DNA of 64,000 bases from Prostheceraeus crozeri (GCA_907163375.1 CAJQUW010000514.1:1-64000), one strand, 5' to 3'. Counted from the stretch's first letter, positions 28,679 through 40,339 are shown. The notes: generated from the sequence alone by a model not told the origin. A program made the numbers and translations.

Positions 28679-29298
28679 TAAATCAATTCAACCGGTTCGT
28701 TGAACCTTCGATGGTGGTGGCTGAGGTAAGTATTTGGCCGGCAGTTTCCGCTTGCGGTGGCGCAATTCCTTGATGTCACCATCATGTTTTATTGAGAGAT
28801 GAAGGCAGCGCATCTCCGCCATCGCCCATCGTAGCACTCGAATGTGGTATCCAAGTCCTCACTCTCAAGGATGACGCTGTCGACGATTCTGCTCTTGATG
28901 ATGGGAATTTGGAGCGTTGTTCGTCTCTCTTCTTTCTTCTGGCTCTCAGTCAGGCTAGTCTTTAGTTGCTCGATTTTTAAATTTGACACCTCTTCCTGAG
29001 CTTTTAGTGATTTTATGTACGTCGCCTGCTCTTGAACTCGTTTTTCGCTGGCAAGCGCCCTTTCGCGGAAAGGTTCTAAGTTAATTACTTGGGTCTTGAG
29101 GGCCCGAATCTCGGCTACCTGATCCTTCAGGTGGAAATTGTCATCCCTAAGGGCCGAACATTCGTTTTTGTAACGAGTGAGCTCATCTTTTAATTTCGTG
29201 AGTGCATATTCCTGGCTCACTTTTGCGATCTGCTCATCCTTATTCCAGCTGTTCATCTGCTGGTTAATCCCCTTCTTTACTGGGGAAGGTGTGATCAC
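28679..29298 (-). pseudogene. coiled-coil and C-terminal domain of the zinc/acidic gene (B copy)
   Basis: The frame continues directly from the acidic ORF after one in-frame TAG (about 29,299). It contains a long coiled coil (LKDELTRYKNECSALRDDN, RALASEKRVQEQ) and then a compact domain (IPIIKSRIVDS, ECYDG). A shift near 28,818 cuts the last basic segment, which continues in the next frame. The counterpart in C (38,991-39,446) shares the architecture but little sequence. Confidence 0.55.
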
Positions 29299-29301
29299 TT
29301 T

Positions 29302-29781
29302 CTATTTCGGGGAAGACTGATTTGTCGGTTTTCCTATCTCTTCCGCGTTTTTAGTGATGACTACCTCCTCAGAATCGGAGTCATCTGAGCTGTCCAAATC
29401 GCTTAGTGGGCCCTTCTCTTCTGCTGTCGATGAGGTAGTGACCGAAGCAGCAGGTTCCAAAATGGTTGCAATAGCCTCTTGTAGTGCTGCGTCTAGATAG
29501 ACTGTTGCTTCGTTGAAGAAGGGTGCGATCACTTTGACGATGTCTGATGTCGTATAACTGTTAGCCTTTTTGACCGGACATTCGGCGTGGGCGATGTAAA
29601 ATGCCTCATGCTCCTTGCCTTTTAAAAATTTCAGGCAATGTGTACAGCCGGAAATAACGGCTCTTTCCTCGTGAAAGTCAGGAGTATTCTTATACTTGTT
29701 AATGTAGCGTTTAAATTCGCCGCCTCTCTTTATTTCTCCGCAAGAGCACTTTTTAAATAAAAATTTTGAGTTGCCTCCCAT
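29302..29781 (-). CDS. zinc/acidic N-terminal part of an early-type gene (B copy)
   Basis: Start at the Met at 29,781 (MGGNSKFLFKK), because a TTTACAG acceptor lies just upstream at 29,799. The N-terminus has a CSCGEIKRGG pair and later SGCTHCLKFLKG plus a His/Cys pair (HAECPVK), a likely zinc-binding domain. A Ser/Asp/Glu-rich acidic stretch (SDLDSSDDSDSEE) follows, then a stop; the same frame goes on into the coiled coil. The pattern (zinc domain, acidic region, coiled coil) suggests a regulatory nuclear protein. It is the first gene inside this TIR, fed by the CRE/TATA promoter. The closest relative is the gene at 38,288. Confidence 0.55.
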   Translation of the reverse strand: MGGNSKFLFKKCSCGEIKRGGEFKRYINKYKNTPDFHEERAVISGCTHCLKFLKGKEHEAFYIAHAECPVKKANSYTTSDIVKVIAPFFNEATVYLDAALQEAIATILEPAASVTTSSTAEEKGPLSDLDSSDDSDSEEVVITKNAEEIGKPTNQSSPK

Positions 29782-29797
29782 TTTGTAACTTATGTAT

Positions 29798-30443
29798 CTG
29801 TAAAGGAAGGATGAAATAGAATTACTAACAGGCGACATTGGCAGTCATTCTTATAATCATACAGCTAAATTGTGAGATTGGTGGAAAGTGTCGAACCTTT
29901 GAATCCGTTACAGGCATTACTCAGAGGGGATCTTATCCCAACTCCAAGGCCTCGGCCCACAAATCCAACCTCCCGCGGACAGAGCGTGCGTCATATCACT
30001 GTGTTGGTATCCGGACCCTGATTTTGACATGAAAACCAGTGGATTCATTGCAAAGGTTGCAAATTCCAAGCCGAAGCTCGCCTCCCACAACTTTATAAAT
30101 GTCTTACTTGAATTCAGCAGGGTCGAAAACCCCAGAAAACCTCCAAAACTAGTGAATTTAAATTTTTCAACTTTTTAGCAATACTTATGAAATTTTATAA
30201 GTAGTTTATCACTTAGGGCAGGTCAATAGCGACCGAACCTTTTTTGAATCAAGTCAAACGGACTTGTAGAAGCAAAGTTACAAGCCTTTAAAGTTTTGTA
30301 GTCTTTTATGGCCTGGAGACGAAGGCCATCTCCTGGCTAACCTCTAAGTCTGACGCCTTAGCTGATATCAGCAATGAAATTTTCTTGGACCCCGGAATTT
30401 GCAATGTCCGAAGCTATCATCGGAGCTCAGAGAGACGACCTAC
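29798..30443 (-). other. predicted 5' leader intron (B copy)
   Basis: Donor CTCAAAG|GTAGGT (30,443) and acceptor CTTTACAG (29,798). The intron holds a block shared with A near 4,985-5,260. The same leader-intron design occurs in C at 37,708-38,268. Confidence 0.6.
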
Positions 30444-30526
30444 CTTTGAGAATCTCTCGTCTTAATGACAAGTCTTTGTCAGTTCCCAGCTTATATAGTG
30501 TGTGGCGATCAGCTGATGACGTAATA
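30442..30526 (-). promoter_or_regulatory. CRE/TATA promoter of the zinc/acidic gene (B copy)
   Basis: Minus-strand TTACGTCA (30,517-30,524), then CTATATAAGC (TATA about 30,491-30,498), leader and splice donor. Nearly identical to 5,335-5,417 in A, which supports function. Confidence 0.7.
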
Positions 30527-30549
30527 TCCATCATCCAAAAACTTAAAAC

Positions 30550-32369
30550 GCTTCTATCGCCGATTCTAGAGGTCCGATTGAGCTGAAAATACACCATTTC
30601 CATGTAGAATTGGACGCTGAATCCGAATCTGGCCTCCGTTTTTCCATCCGATGCTTCGTTTTGGCGCCACAACCCACAGTCATCGCAAAAATTCTAACTC
30701 TGTCGTGTTTTCGAAAAATGTTGAAAATTTTTTCTCTCCGATTGACTTGAAACTCACCATGTTGATAGAGAATTTCATGCTGATTCCAAATCTGAAATCC
30801 GTTTTCCAATCCGATGCTTCGTTTTGAAGCTACAGCCCAAAACGTCCAAAATTCTAACTCTGTCGTTTTTTCGAAAAATGTTGAAAATTTTTTCTCTCCG
30901 ATTGACTTGAAACTCACCATGTTGATAGAGAATTTCATGCTGATTCCAAATCTGAAATCCGTTTTCCAATCCGATGCTTCGTTTTGAAGCTACAGCCCAA
31001 AACGTCCAAAATTCTAACTCTGTCGTTTTTCGCCAATGTTCCAAAATCTTAAATGGCGTCTCACATCTAAACGAAGACAGATATGAACAAGCCGATTCTT
31101 TCAGTGAATTTGTCTCACTCTTAGCTTTCAAACGAGCTATTGCACGACAAAATCCGTCCACTAGAAGCAAAGTTGGAAGGTCGGTGCCGGGGGGGGGGAC
31201 GTCAGCGAAAATTTTTCTCCGATTGCTTTCAAATTCACCATACATATGCAGAATTTCACGCTGAATCCGAATCTGGCCTCCGTTTTCCCATCCGATGCTT
31301 CGTTTTGACGCAACAGCCCAAAACGTCCCAAATTTTAACTCTGTCGTTTTTTCGAAAAATGTTGAAAATTTTTTCTCTCCGATTGACTTGAAACTCACCA
31401 TGTTGATAGAGAATTTCATGCTGATTCCAAATCTGAAATCCGTTTTCCCATCCGATGCTTCGTTTTGACGCTACAGCCCAAAACGTCCCAAATTCTAACT
31501 CTGTCGTTTTTCGCCAATGTCCCAAAATCTTAAATGGCGTCTCACATCTAAACGAAGGCAGATATGAACAAGCCGTTTCATTCAGTGAATTTGTCTCACT
31601 CTTAGCTTTCAAACGAGCTATGGCACGACAAAATCCGTCCACTAGAAGCAAAGTTGGAAGGTCAGTGCCGAGGGGGGGGGACGTCAGCGAAAATTTTTTC
31701 TCTCCGATTGCTTTCAAATTCACCATACAGATGCAGAATTTCACGCTGATTCCAAATCTGAAATCCGTTTTCCCATCCGATGCTTCGTTTTGGCGCTACA
31801 GCCCAAAACGTCCAACATTTTAACTCAGTCAAAATGTTGAAGAAACATTTTTTCTCGCCGATTGCTTTTAAATTCACCATACCGATGCAGAATTTTACGC
31901 TGATTCCAAATCTGAAATCCGTTTCACCATTTCACCACGACAACCTAGACGGTCGCCCACGTCAACCCACCCGAGGCCAACTCACCCGAGTCTCACACTT
32001 TGTCGTTTGTGAAGGGGGGGGGGACGTCAGCGAAAATTTTTCTCCGATTGCTTTCAAATTCACCATACAGATGCAGAATCTCACGCTGAATCCAAATCTG
32101 GCCTCCGTTTTCACATCCGAGCACTGCTTCCACTCGAAACATCCCATTTTCAACACAACATTCATCAGATTTCACGAAAATCATCACACACTATAGCCTC
32201 AAGACAAAACCTGGCGGTCGCCCAAGTCCACCACGACACTCTGTCGTTTATCGAAGGGAGGGAGGGACGTCAGCGAACCTGGACCAACCTGGCCGGCACA
32301 CCACGACAGACCTCTGTCGTTCCAGAGGGGGGGGCGCGCCGGTCGGGTGTTCGCCGTTTACTTACTACT
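30550..32369. repeat. right terminal repeat of element B
   Basis: Contains imperfect ~180-bp units (CCGATGCTTCGTTTTG, TTCTAACTCTGTCG), poly-G/ACGTCAGCG motifs at about 31,190, 31,672, 32,018 and a related GGGACGTCAGCG at 32,265. It is inverted relative to 13,371-13,690. The end CTTACTACT at 32,361-32,369 is followed by TTCATG. Confidence 0.85.
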
Positions 32370-35300
32370 TTCATGCCTGCATTTATATCCAACTAAATTA
32401 TGAGCAATTCTATGAAACGAATTTCACCAGAAAAGCAAGTATTTCTAAATATGTCTATTTCCCTAGGGAAATTAATAGAAATCTAATAATGTCAAACTGT
32501 ACATAGGGGGTATGTTAAAAATATCTTTTCAACTATCTAGGTCACTATAGCCACTTGTGTCCAGAGATTAAATTATATTGGCATTCCATGGCTTTTTGAA
32601 TATTCGTTGACAATTTAAAATTGCAAAAGATCAGCAGATGAAATCAAGAAAATTAGTTTGTAGAAACCGCATGTCTCGAATAAGGGATGAACCATGGGAT
32701 ATTATCGAATATACTTTAATTTTTTTTAATTAGCTACATGGAGCTGTGATAACTTCACACTTGAATATTTCGAATGCTACTGTTTTCAGTAATTCGAAAT
32801 AAATATATTCGAATAATATTGGAATGCTACTAAAGGCATTCAGTAAGTTAAAAAGTTTCGTAAATTCTTCAAATTACCTGTGCTTGAATGTTGATTAACA
32901 AAAAGGCTCAATTTTCCCGCAACTCTTTTTGCATCAAAATTCTTAACAAATCAGTCAATCTCATGGGAAACTTACAGTTACGGAAATTATTGAAAACTGT
33001 CTTCTTACGACGAAGTCTCAAACTGACAATTGTCAAAATATTTTTTACAGAAATGTACGATAAAGCTGACAAAGCTTTGAACCTCACAGTTTTTGGTTGC
33101 ACTTCAGATCATTCAATTCAGCACGAAAAAGAGTTTGGACAATATTCGAGGGAATGCTTGGAGCACAACAAGGACGTCAATTGTCTGCAGAGTCCTTCAT
33201 AATGATTGAGTATTTATATTGCTACCATAAAAAAAAGCCAAGACGATTGACAACGAATAGATGAACAAAATAATTGTAGCGTGCGTCCTATACAGATAAT
33301 AGAGATATCATAAAGTCAGTTTCGCAGCGTGAAAACATTGAACAAGTTTGTCTTGAATTCCAGTAGGTATGACGATCAAACAACATAATGGGGCAGTAAA
33401 TTCCAATCGACATATGACTCACTGGCAGAAAGATGTTCACGAGATTGAACCCTCAAAAATTTTGAAAAGGTTTCAAGTCACAACCGCAAGACCGCAAGTT
33501 GAAGAAAGTACCAGAATCACAGAAAGTCTGTGAACAACGTGTTTCACATAGATATCAAGTCGAAGACTTTGAGGGGTTGGAATTCTAAGGAGATTTTCAA
33601 TGACGCAAGTCGGACAATTTGACGCAGAAAACCATTTTTGCCATTTGCATTCGTCACTTCAGATACGTGACGTGACGCAAGTCGGTCTTTATGACGCAAA
33701 TGGTATATTAGACGCAAGAAGTATATTTGACTCAAGCTGAAGTAAATGAAAGTTGAAGTCAGATTTTTTGACGCAGTTCGTATATTTGACTCAAAATCAT
33801 GAAATAAATTCTGAAAACTTCCTGACGCGTACGGACAATTTGACGCATTTGGTATATTTGACTCAAAAACGATCGATAATGCAATGCGGTATATTAATAT
33901 CTAAATATACGGTTAGAAGTCCTCTCAACAATTTTATGCATCGAATAAAGCGTTTATCTCAAAAGAACAAGCTAACATGGAATCAAATAGGCCTATTTTA
34001 AATGATGCCCAATATTAACAATCTTATACAGCGGTTCATGGTAAATTTTACACAACAGAAATAAGGCGATCATGCTTTCTTCTAATTCAATGTTATCCGC
34101 TGTTAGAATTATTTGTCAGGATAATTTGCTCAAAGTTTCAATGATCATCACATTATAAATAAGCTAATCGCACGAGGGATCGTGAAGTAGGCATGTCATT
34201 CCTTGAAAATGCATGAAACTGAAGGAAGGAATTGAAACTGAGAGAATTGTTTAGGTCTAATTTTTGGAGTGTGAATTTAGCAAGGATGTGGAGGGAGCAC
34301 ACTATGGAAGCTACAATATCCGAAAGTTAGAGCAAAAATTAGAGGAAAAACTTGGCAACAAATAATAAACATAGATAGGACAAAGAACAAGAATAGAAGG
34401 ATATCAGCAGATGTCACTTTCCTTTCAGGTTATAGTTTTCAATGATTTTTGTTATTTTCTTGATATTGCTATTTATGAATTGAAGCCAATAGTAGGCTAC
34501 CAAAATTCACTCTAAGCATTCGATAGGTCTCTGAGGTTCTTTAAGATATTTTTATACCTAATGCTGGGATTAGAAAATGAAAAAATCTAAAAAAACAAGA
34601 AATCGCAGTGGGCAGCAATGGTGAATACACATGCAGCTATACGATAATTAGACTTCTGAAATATCTTTCACATGCATATGCAGATATCATCATTACGAGA
34701 AAACATTGCTGTCTACTTTCGTCTACATTGTACCATAGAAAAGTTACGCACAATGATGATGCTGAAGCGCTACAGCATTATCATTGTCGCCTTCTTTAAA
34801 TCGCACCTCTCCGAGCAAACGGATCCGATCAGCATAGTTTCGCCGGATATCAACGGATCTTCACGGTTGAACGGACGCATACCATCATTTCTGCGTCAGG
34901 AGCCGTTTGGATATCCAGTCTATCTCCGCGGATAACAAATTTTTATCCGAAGGAGATCCGCATCTTATAAGCGGCGGATATGCTTGACATCCAACATATA
35001 TCTGGGTCGTTGTTTTTTGACGGATATCCGTGCTATCGGCTGTGAATTCTGGTTATCCGCCTGGCATCCCTTAGCTAACTATGGATATGTAACAGTCGCG
35101 ACTTCGATGTCAGTTTGCTCTCCCTACGCTGTCATCTAGTATTTGATTTCGATATTTGTTGGTTATACATTCGATGCGTGAAGCTATCCGCCAATGATGG
35201 ACAATCCAAAAACCAACTAATCCTCAGGTCGAACAGATAATTGCAATCTATGCAATCCGGGGATGCACTGGCTTCTGGCACAATTTTCGGCTGAAAACCG

Positions 35301-36993
35301 AATAACGATTCTCATCTTACCTACTTACACGTACACACAACTAAAAACATTCATGCAATTCATGCAATAACAGAAAAAGCTGACAAAAATAACAGAGATG
35401 CCGACAAGCTTCAAGCAACGTAATTTTTAATCCAGTGGATACAGCAGCGCATCCATAACGATTCAAAACTACCGAATTTAAGGTATAGGCTACATGAAAA
35501 ATTACTCAAAATATTTGTATTTTTCAGCATTAGAAGGCTTCCCAAATCTGAATGTGGTTAGCCTCACAGACAGGTTTGCATGCATAGAAAACGACCTGCA
35601 TATAAAAAAATTATGGCTCTAGACAGTATTTTTAACTGAAGAGCCGGAAACATAGAAAAATTGCTTCCAAAAACTGCAATCTTCGTCCTATTGCATTATA
35701 ATGTTTTATCTTTGATCGTGTCTGACAATATAGGGAACCAGATAGAACTCGGCAGACGCGCAGCTTCGTGGTAGGCTACTGTGAAAGTCTCATTTTAGGC
35801 ATCGTTCCTTGCAGGATCTCGTTTTGGCTGTTTGACTATTTCTGTGCAACTAGTGATCTTTGAACTCATGCGATCAGGCCATAGAAATGGACTAGGCCTA
35901 TTCGTGTATTCGACCGCTCTGTGTCACTCGAAAGGAAGTAATACTAAAATCGATGACACATCACCGGGCTCCTCTTCTATAACAAAATTGTCAACTGGAA
36001 GATGAAGCAAAACAAAACATCCTTATAACGTTATGTTTCTGGCAACTTCTGCAAAAGATTTTGACCAATTATTGTAATGGTAGAGTTCTTTTACCCACTG
36101 CGTAAATAACTATGTTTCTCTCTCCTGACGCTCGATCTATACTGACTTTTTGTTGATTGTTAGCTTTTTTGCCCCTAAAGAAGCGTGAATACGTCGGTCC
36201 TGTAAGCCTACATAGTTTTTATTACAATTTTATAGCCAATAAATTCTTAAAGAAGACACCTCAACGTACTTTTGGTTCATCATGAAGAATCGTCTGTTAG
36301 CTACAATCGTATTCATAATGCAGTGTGAATTCCAAAAACAATAATTAGTATTATAGTATATATAGCAGTTTTATTTAGTATACATATTAGCATATTATAT
36401 ATTAATATATTATATATTAGTAGTTATAGATACTAGTTTATCATCATCCTCTCTCCCTTAGGAGGAACCCCTCTCTCTTCAGCGTCCACAAAAGTTTGTC
36501 TTTAGCCATGCGGCTCCATGTGCGTCCCGTGGGGGGGGGGGACATTTCATTTACGAAAGGATCATCTCAGCTGATGTGCAAAGTCGTTCAACGTCAAAAT
36601 TTGAAATATTGCAAATATTTGCTCTTGTTTATGTATCAAAAAATTGTAAATAATTATGCAATTTGTCCGTGCTATAGAGGGTTATTTAGCACGCTGTTTC
36701 CATTTATATCGGTTATTTGACCTGAAAATGCCTCCTTATGTGATATTTTGGGGTTCGGTGTATTTTAGTAATTTTCATTTTGGCCCTCGGTGTGTTTTAA
36801 GTAATAGCCCAGACAGTAAATAAAGCTCTCATCAGAACATGCAATGGTGTGGACAATAGAAATGACGTCATAGTGTACAAATACCAGAAGGACAGCCCTA
36901 GAAGAAATAGCAAAACATAGTCTTCATAGCAAGTAGTAAGACAGAAAGCAAACTATTTACAAGGAAAAAGTAATAAAGGAAAAATAATAAAGC
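32370..36993. other. host DNA between elements B and C, no gene recognised
   Basis: No convincing gene. Structure seen: degenerate ~18-nt repeats GACGCA...GTATATTTGACTCAA at 33,600-33,860; a GGATATCC/TATCCG-rich island at about 34,820-35,095 inside otherwise AT-rich DNA; an alternating TATATTA tract at 36,350-36,430; and a run of eleven G at about 36,530. Confidence 0.6.
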
Positions 36994-36999
36994 GAGAAA
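36994..36999. repeat. left 6-bp target site duplication of element C
   Basis: GAGAAA immediately precedes the terminal AGTAGTAAGT and is repeated after the right end at 63,929-63,934. Six bases is the Polinton standard. Confidence 0.9.
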
Positions 37000-37480
37000 A
37001 GTAGTAAGTAAAACTCCACCACTGGACCGCGCAAGATGGCCGCCGTCGTTGACGTCCCCCCTCCATTCAGCCGAGTCGCTCGTGGTGAGCCGCCGTGTTG
37101 CTCCGAGTCTGACGTCCCTCCCTCTGACCCGCCGACGTAGCGAGCGGTGGTTTGTGATGCGCTCTCCAGGTTGGCGTGGTGTGCCGGCCAGGTTGGCGTG
37201 GTGTGCCGGCCAGGTTGGGAGTGTGGAATGTCGGAGCTCACCTGAAAAAATCCTAAGTGTCAGAGTGACTTTGTATGGACAAAATTTTGAAAATTTTCCA
37301 AAGTGTGGCATTTCGACCTGGGACCCTGACCAAAGTTTGTTTCATCAAATTTCTCCGAACGGTGGGGGGAGGCTCAGTGAAAAGTGCTGAAAAAGTTTTG
37401 GTAAGGGTCCCAGATTGAAATTCGGAAGTTTTAAATTTTTCAAAATTTTCACCACACTGGAGCTCCCACACTTAGGAATT
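37000..37480. repeat. left terminal repeat of element C
   Basis: Starts AGTAGTAAGTAAAACTCC and contains GCGCAAGATGGCCGCC, GACGTCCCCCC motifs and AATTTTGAAAATTTTCC. The mirror image lies at 63,280-63,928. Its inner units differ from those in A and B, so the C terminal repeat is of a different subtype. Confidence 0.9.
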
Positions 37481-37656
37481 TTTTCACTTGTGGCATGTTA
37501 CATGGACATGTGCTGACCCACCAACTTCCCGTGGCCATATGAGAATGGTTAAGGTGTCATATGATAGAGAATGATGAGACAAATCGTTTGCAACAAACCG
37601 CATGTCGCTACGATGAATACTTTCGGAGATAGAGCCATTTTAAGTTTTCTTCCGAG

Positions 37657-37707
37657 AATATATAAACCCCCGGCAACGTAAGTCTGATCACTTCATCGAA
37701 AGACGAG
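37657..37707 (+). promoter_or_regulatory. TATA box and first leader exon of the zinc/acidic gene (C copy)
   Basis: ATATATAAACCCCC at 37,657 and a donor GACGAG|GTAAGC at 37,707/37,708. No CRE as in A and B was found in the immediate upstream DNA. Confidence 0.55.
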
Positions 37708-38268
37708 GTAAGCGACGGTCGTCGCTCTGAGCTCCCGATATCGAGTGTTTCAAAGGACTCTATCTTTTGAAGTAGGGAAGCTATCTTCATACTTTAAAGT
37801 TTGTGTGATAGAGTTTGATAGTGTCTTTACTACTGATAAATTTTTAAAAGTAGTATGAGTAGTAAAATGCGGAATTCTTTTAAAATTCTTAATTTTCAGT
37901 TTTTTCAAAGTTCTAACATGTAGTCTAAGGTTTTCAAGTATGCTGAGTTCAAATCTGCTATCAGATTTGAAATTTAACTAAGTCTAAGGCAGCTTTGAGT
38001 GGTTAGATCCCAGCTACTGATCACTACCTTTGACTCGACGTTGCTGTTACCACTTCGGGGCAGTGACAATGATGTCTTCAGCTGTAAATAGCGGGTATCG
38101 GGGAAGATCTCTCACTTCCCTAGTGATCAGTACAAGGCCTTCGGGCTGTCGACGGGATCGAGTGCCACTCACTACACTCAAATCTATCATTCCTCACTAA
38201 GTGTAATGCTTTAGGAATATGGCTGTACTACATGATTCCAAACTTATACAAATTTCATTATCTTACAG
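37708..38268 (+). other. 5' leader intron with conserved block
   Basis: GTAAGC donor, ATCTTACAG acceptor 20 bp before the ATG. It includes the 270-bp block shared with 3,590-3,870 and a perfect ATAG/CTAT hairpin at 37,948-37,971 with ten-base arms. Confidence 0.6.
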
Positions 38269-38287
38269 TTAACGAGAAACCTCAGCC

Positions 38288-39446
38288 ATGGCAAACGATA
38301 AGAATCGTAAATTCCACATCAAAATGTGCACATGTGGGCGAATCAATCGCAGTGCGGACGCCAAGGCGCATGTTAAGAAGGCGGGCACTGACCACATGAT
38401 TATCTTGAATAGGGTTGCGTGTGTAAAGTGTAGAGTGTTGAAGGGAGTTGAGAATGAGGCACGGTTTTACAGAGTGCATGCAGATTGTAGTGGAGGTTTG
38501 GTGAATGACCTGAGATTCACACAGTTGATTGTTGAAGAGAGGGAGCGAATGTTGGTGATAGAGCGAGACGGCAAGGTGGAGAATGTTGTTGAGAATGATG
38601 AGTTGGCGAAAGCAGCTGCTTCGTTGGAGGTTGAGATTGAGCGAAAGAGAGTGCTTGAGAGTGATGATGAGGATGATGTGGATTTAGATAGGAAGCGTGT
38701 GAGGAAGCGTGCGAGGAAGTTGAGCTCTTCTTCCTCGGAGGTGTCCAACATAGTTGTTGAGGACCCCCCGCAGAGCTCATCTTCCCCAAAAGTGAAGAGT
38801 GGTGGGATTCGTGTGCAGTCGGCGAGGTGGTTGAAGGATGAAGAGAAGAAGCATGTGTCGCAGCAGATGGCGCATGATTTGTTGATAAATAAGTATGAGA
38901 GTTTGAAGAAGGTGAAAGACGAAGTCCTGAAGGAGTTGGATGAGTTGAAAAAGAAGGAACTGAAGTGAGATAGCGGATGAGAATATTCGAATGAGGCGTA
39001 GTGTGACTGATTTGAAGAAGACGCGAGAGTTGGAAGAGAAGAATGATGACTGTGAGAAGAGGGCGAGTGTTGCAGAGAGAAGAATGAGAGATGCAGAAGC
39101 GAAGTTTGAGGAGATGATGAAGGAGATGACTGTGTTGAGAGCGAGGAATGTTGAGTTGGAGAGGAATGTGGCTCGGCGGGGTGATGAGAGACAGGCGTTT
39201 GAGAAGTTGGAGCGCATGAGGGATGAGTGAAAACGTTTGAATGAGGATAGGTTGTTTGAATTTCACATCCCTATTCGGGATAATCATTTGGACGGTCAAG
39301 TTCTTGTAAACCAGAATTTAGATGAGTCCATCATATGTTACAATGGCCATCCGACCAAGAAATGCTTACATGCCACACTCAGAATGCGCGGACATTTACA
39401 TAAATTTTCTGTTAGGAAGCGCGCCAGACTGCCTAAGGATGGCTAA
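38288..39446 (+). pseudogene. zinc/acidic/coiled-coil gene (C copy)
   Basis: The first frame (38,288-38,968) has a Cys pair CTCGRINRS, a later CVKCRVLKG and HADCSGG like the B gene, then an acidic/basic centre (LESDDEDDVDLDRKRVRKR), a Ser run and a helical part. The coiled coil continues in another frame at 38,991 (LKKTRELEEKNDD) and, after a TGA at 39,228, into the conserved C-terminal domain (FHIPIRDNHLDGQ, SIICYNG, KKCLHATLRM). It is therefore interrupted by a shift near 38,968 and a stop, unless splicing bypasses them. Similarity to the B gene is low apart from the Cys pattern and the end, far below the virion genes. Confidence 0.55.
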
Positions 39447-39449
39447 CTT

Positions 39450-39509
39450 GGTAAGTGAAAAGCAAATAATATAGTATATCCTATTCTAATACATATCATT
39501 TTCATTACA
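39450..39509 (+). other. predicted intron downstream of the coiled-coil ORF
   Basis: CTTG|GTAAGT donor and CATTACAG acceptor, ahead of the dispersed module as in B. Confidence 0.5.
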
Positions 39510-39539
39510 GATCTTTTCCCTGCTTCACCACCCCATCAC

Positions 39540-39690
39540 GTCACTCCCGAGAACGAACCAACGGCTCTCTTAAGGGCCACCTAGGGGCAAGACATGATAG
39601 AACCTCTACGCGGTTTGCCCTGGGCAGTCTTCAGACTGGCAAATACTATCATTAAGTTGAATCTGCTATCAGTCAACTTGAAGGTCGCGT
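39540..39690 (+). repeat. dispersed ~125-bp module (C copy)
   Basis: From TCACGTCACTCCCGAGAACG to the hairpin at 39,654-39,679 (arms AAGTTGA/TCAACTT and CTG/CAG, two-base bulge). It lies directly upstream of the TATA box of the 91-aa gene relic. One codon of the candidate frame is TAG here. Confidence 0.6.
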
Positions 39691-39742
39691 CGCGTTAGAG
39701 GGGTATATAGACCACTACTTCTCATTTCATTTCATTTCAATC

Positions 39743-39817
39743 ATGCAGACGCCGAACACTCAAGTCAGCTCTCCTCGCATACCGCAGTTAAAGCCGCGAA
39801 ATTTATTTGAGGAATAA
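39743..39817 (+). pseudogene. truncated 91-aa (MQTPN) gene
   Basis: It has the same leader and TATA (GGGGTATATAGACC) as the element A gene but stops after 24 codons, where a deletion joins it to the 3' end of the convergent 149-aa gene. The Cys-rich two-exon gene of A is deleted at the same junction. Confidence 0.65.
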
Positions 39818-39839
39818 GATAATACGAAATAAAAATTTA

Positions 39840-40289
39840 TTATGGCATGTATTTCAAAAGGTCTTCATCGTCAATATCGTCCCAGAGTCTGGCTTCACAC
39901 ACATCACAAAAACAGTTCACTTGCTTCAATCGTTCTTCTACCGCGAGCCTCACTTTGTCGATGTACTCCCACTCCGCCATAGTTCGTGGCTGGGAGTTAG
40001 GGGTGTACCATTCCCATAATTGGTGGAGGAATTTGGTGCTGGTGATCTCCATCACATCATCAGTATCGTACTGCAGATACTTCCACCTCACGCCTGTTAA
40101 GTCGGGACACTCCTTCTCACATACACTCTCCTCTTCGTCGTCCGCTGGTAATGACAACTTTCTGATATTGTCGAGTCGGTATATTTTTTCCACCTTCCCC
40201 TTCGTTGGAGCGTTTGGTGCAACGAGCGCCTTTGGTGATGACCATGGAGAAGAGAATTTTGTGTTCGGTGTTGTCGGAGGGCTTGTCAT
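39840..40289 (-). CDS. 149-aa early-type protein, family not recognised
   Basis: Starts at 40,289 just after a TATTCACAG acceptor, so a leader exon is likely. The N-terminus is Pro/Ser/Thr-rich (MTSPPTTPNTKFSSP); the middle has an acidic DDEEESVCEKECPD run; the C-terminal half is conserved with A (WEWYTPNSQPRT, CFCDVCEARLW, acidic end DDIDDEDLLKYMP). Two CxxC-like pairs could bind zinc, and the acidic end might be an activation domain. It is transcribed divergently from PolB, sharing a 290-bp promoter region with CCAAT boxes. It is not found in B, whose corresponding region is deleted. Confidence 0.6.
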   Translation of the reverse strand: MTSPPTTPNTKFSSPWSSPKALVAPNAPTKGKVEKIYRLDNIRKLSLPADDEEESVCEKECPDLTGVRWKYLQYDTDDVMEITSTKFLHQLWEWYTPNSQPRTMAEWEYIDKVRLAVEERLKQVNCFCDVCEARLWDDIDDEDLLKYMP

Positions 40290-40339
40290 GCTGACTGTGA
40301 ATAATAACTTTGAAATGTTTTCTAATTCTCAAGTGTAAA

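Noticed and set aside
34672-34935. 87-aa host frame
   Set aside because: Overlaps another frame, has no domain and lies in the GGATATCC-rich island.
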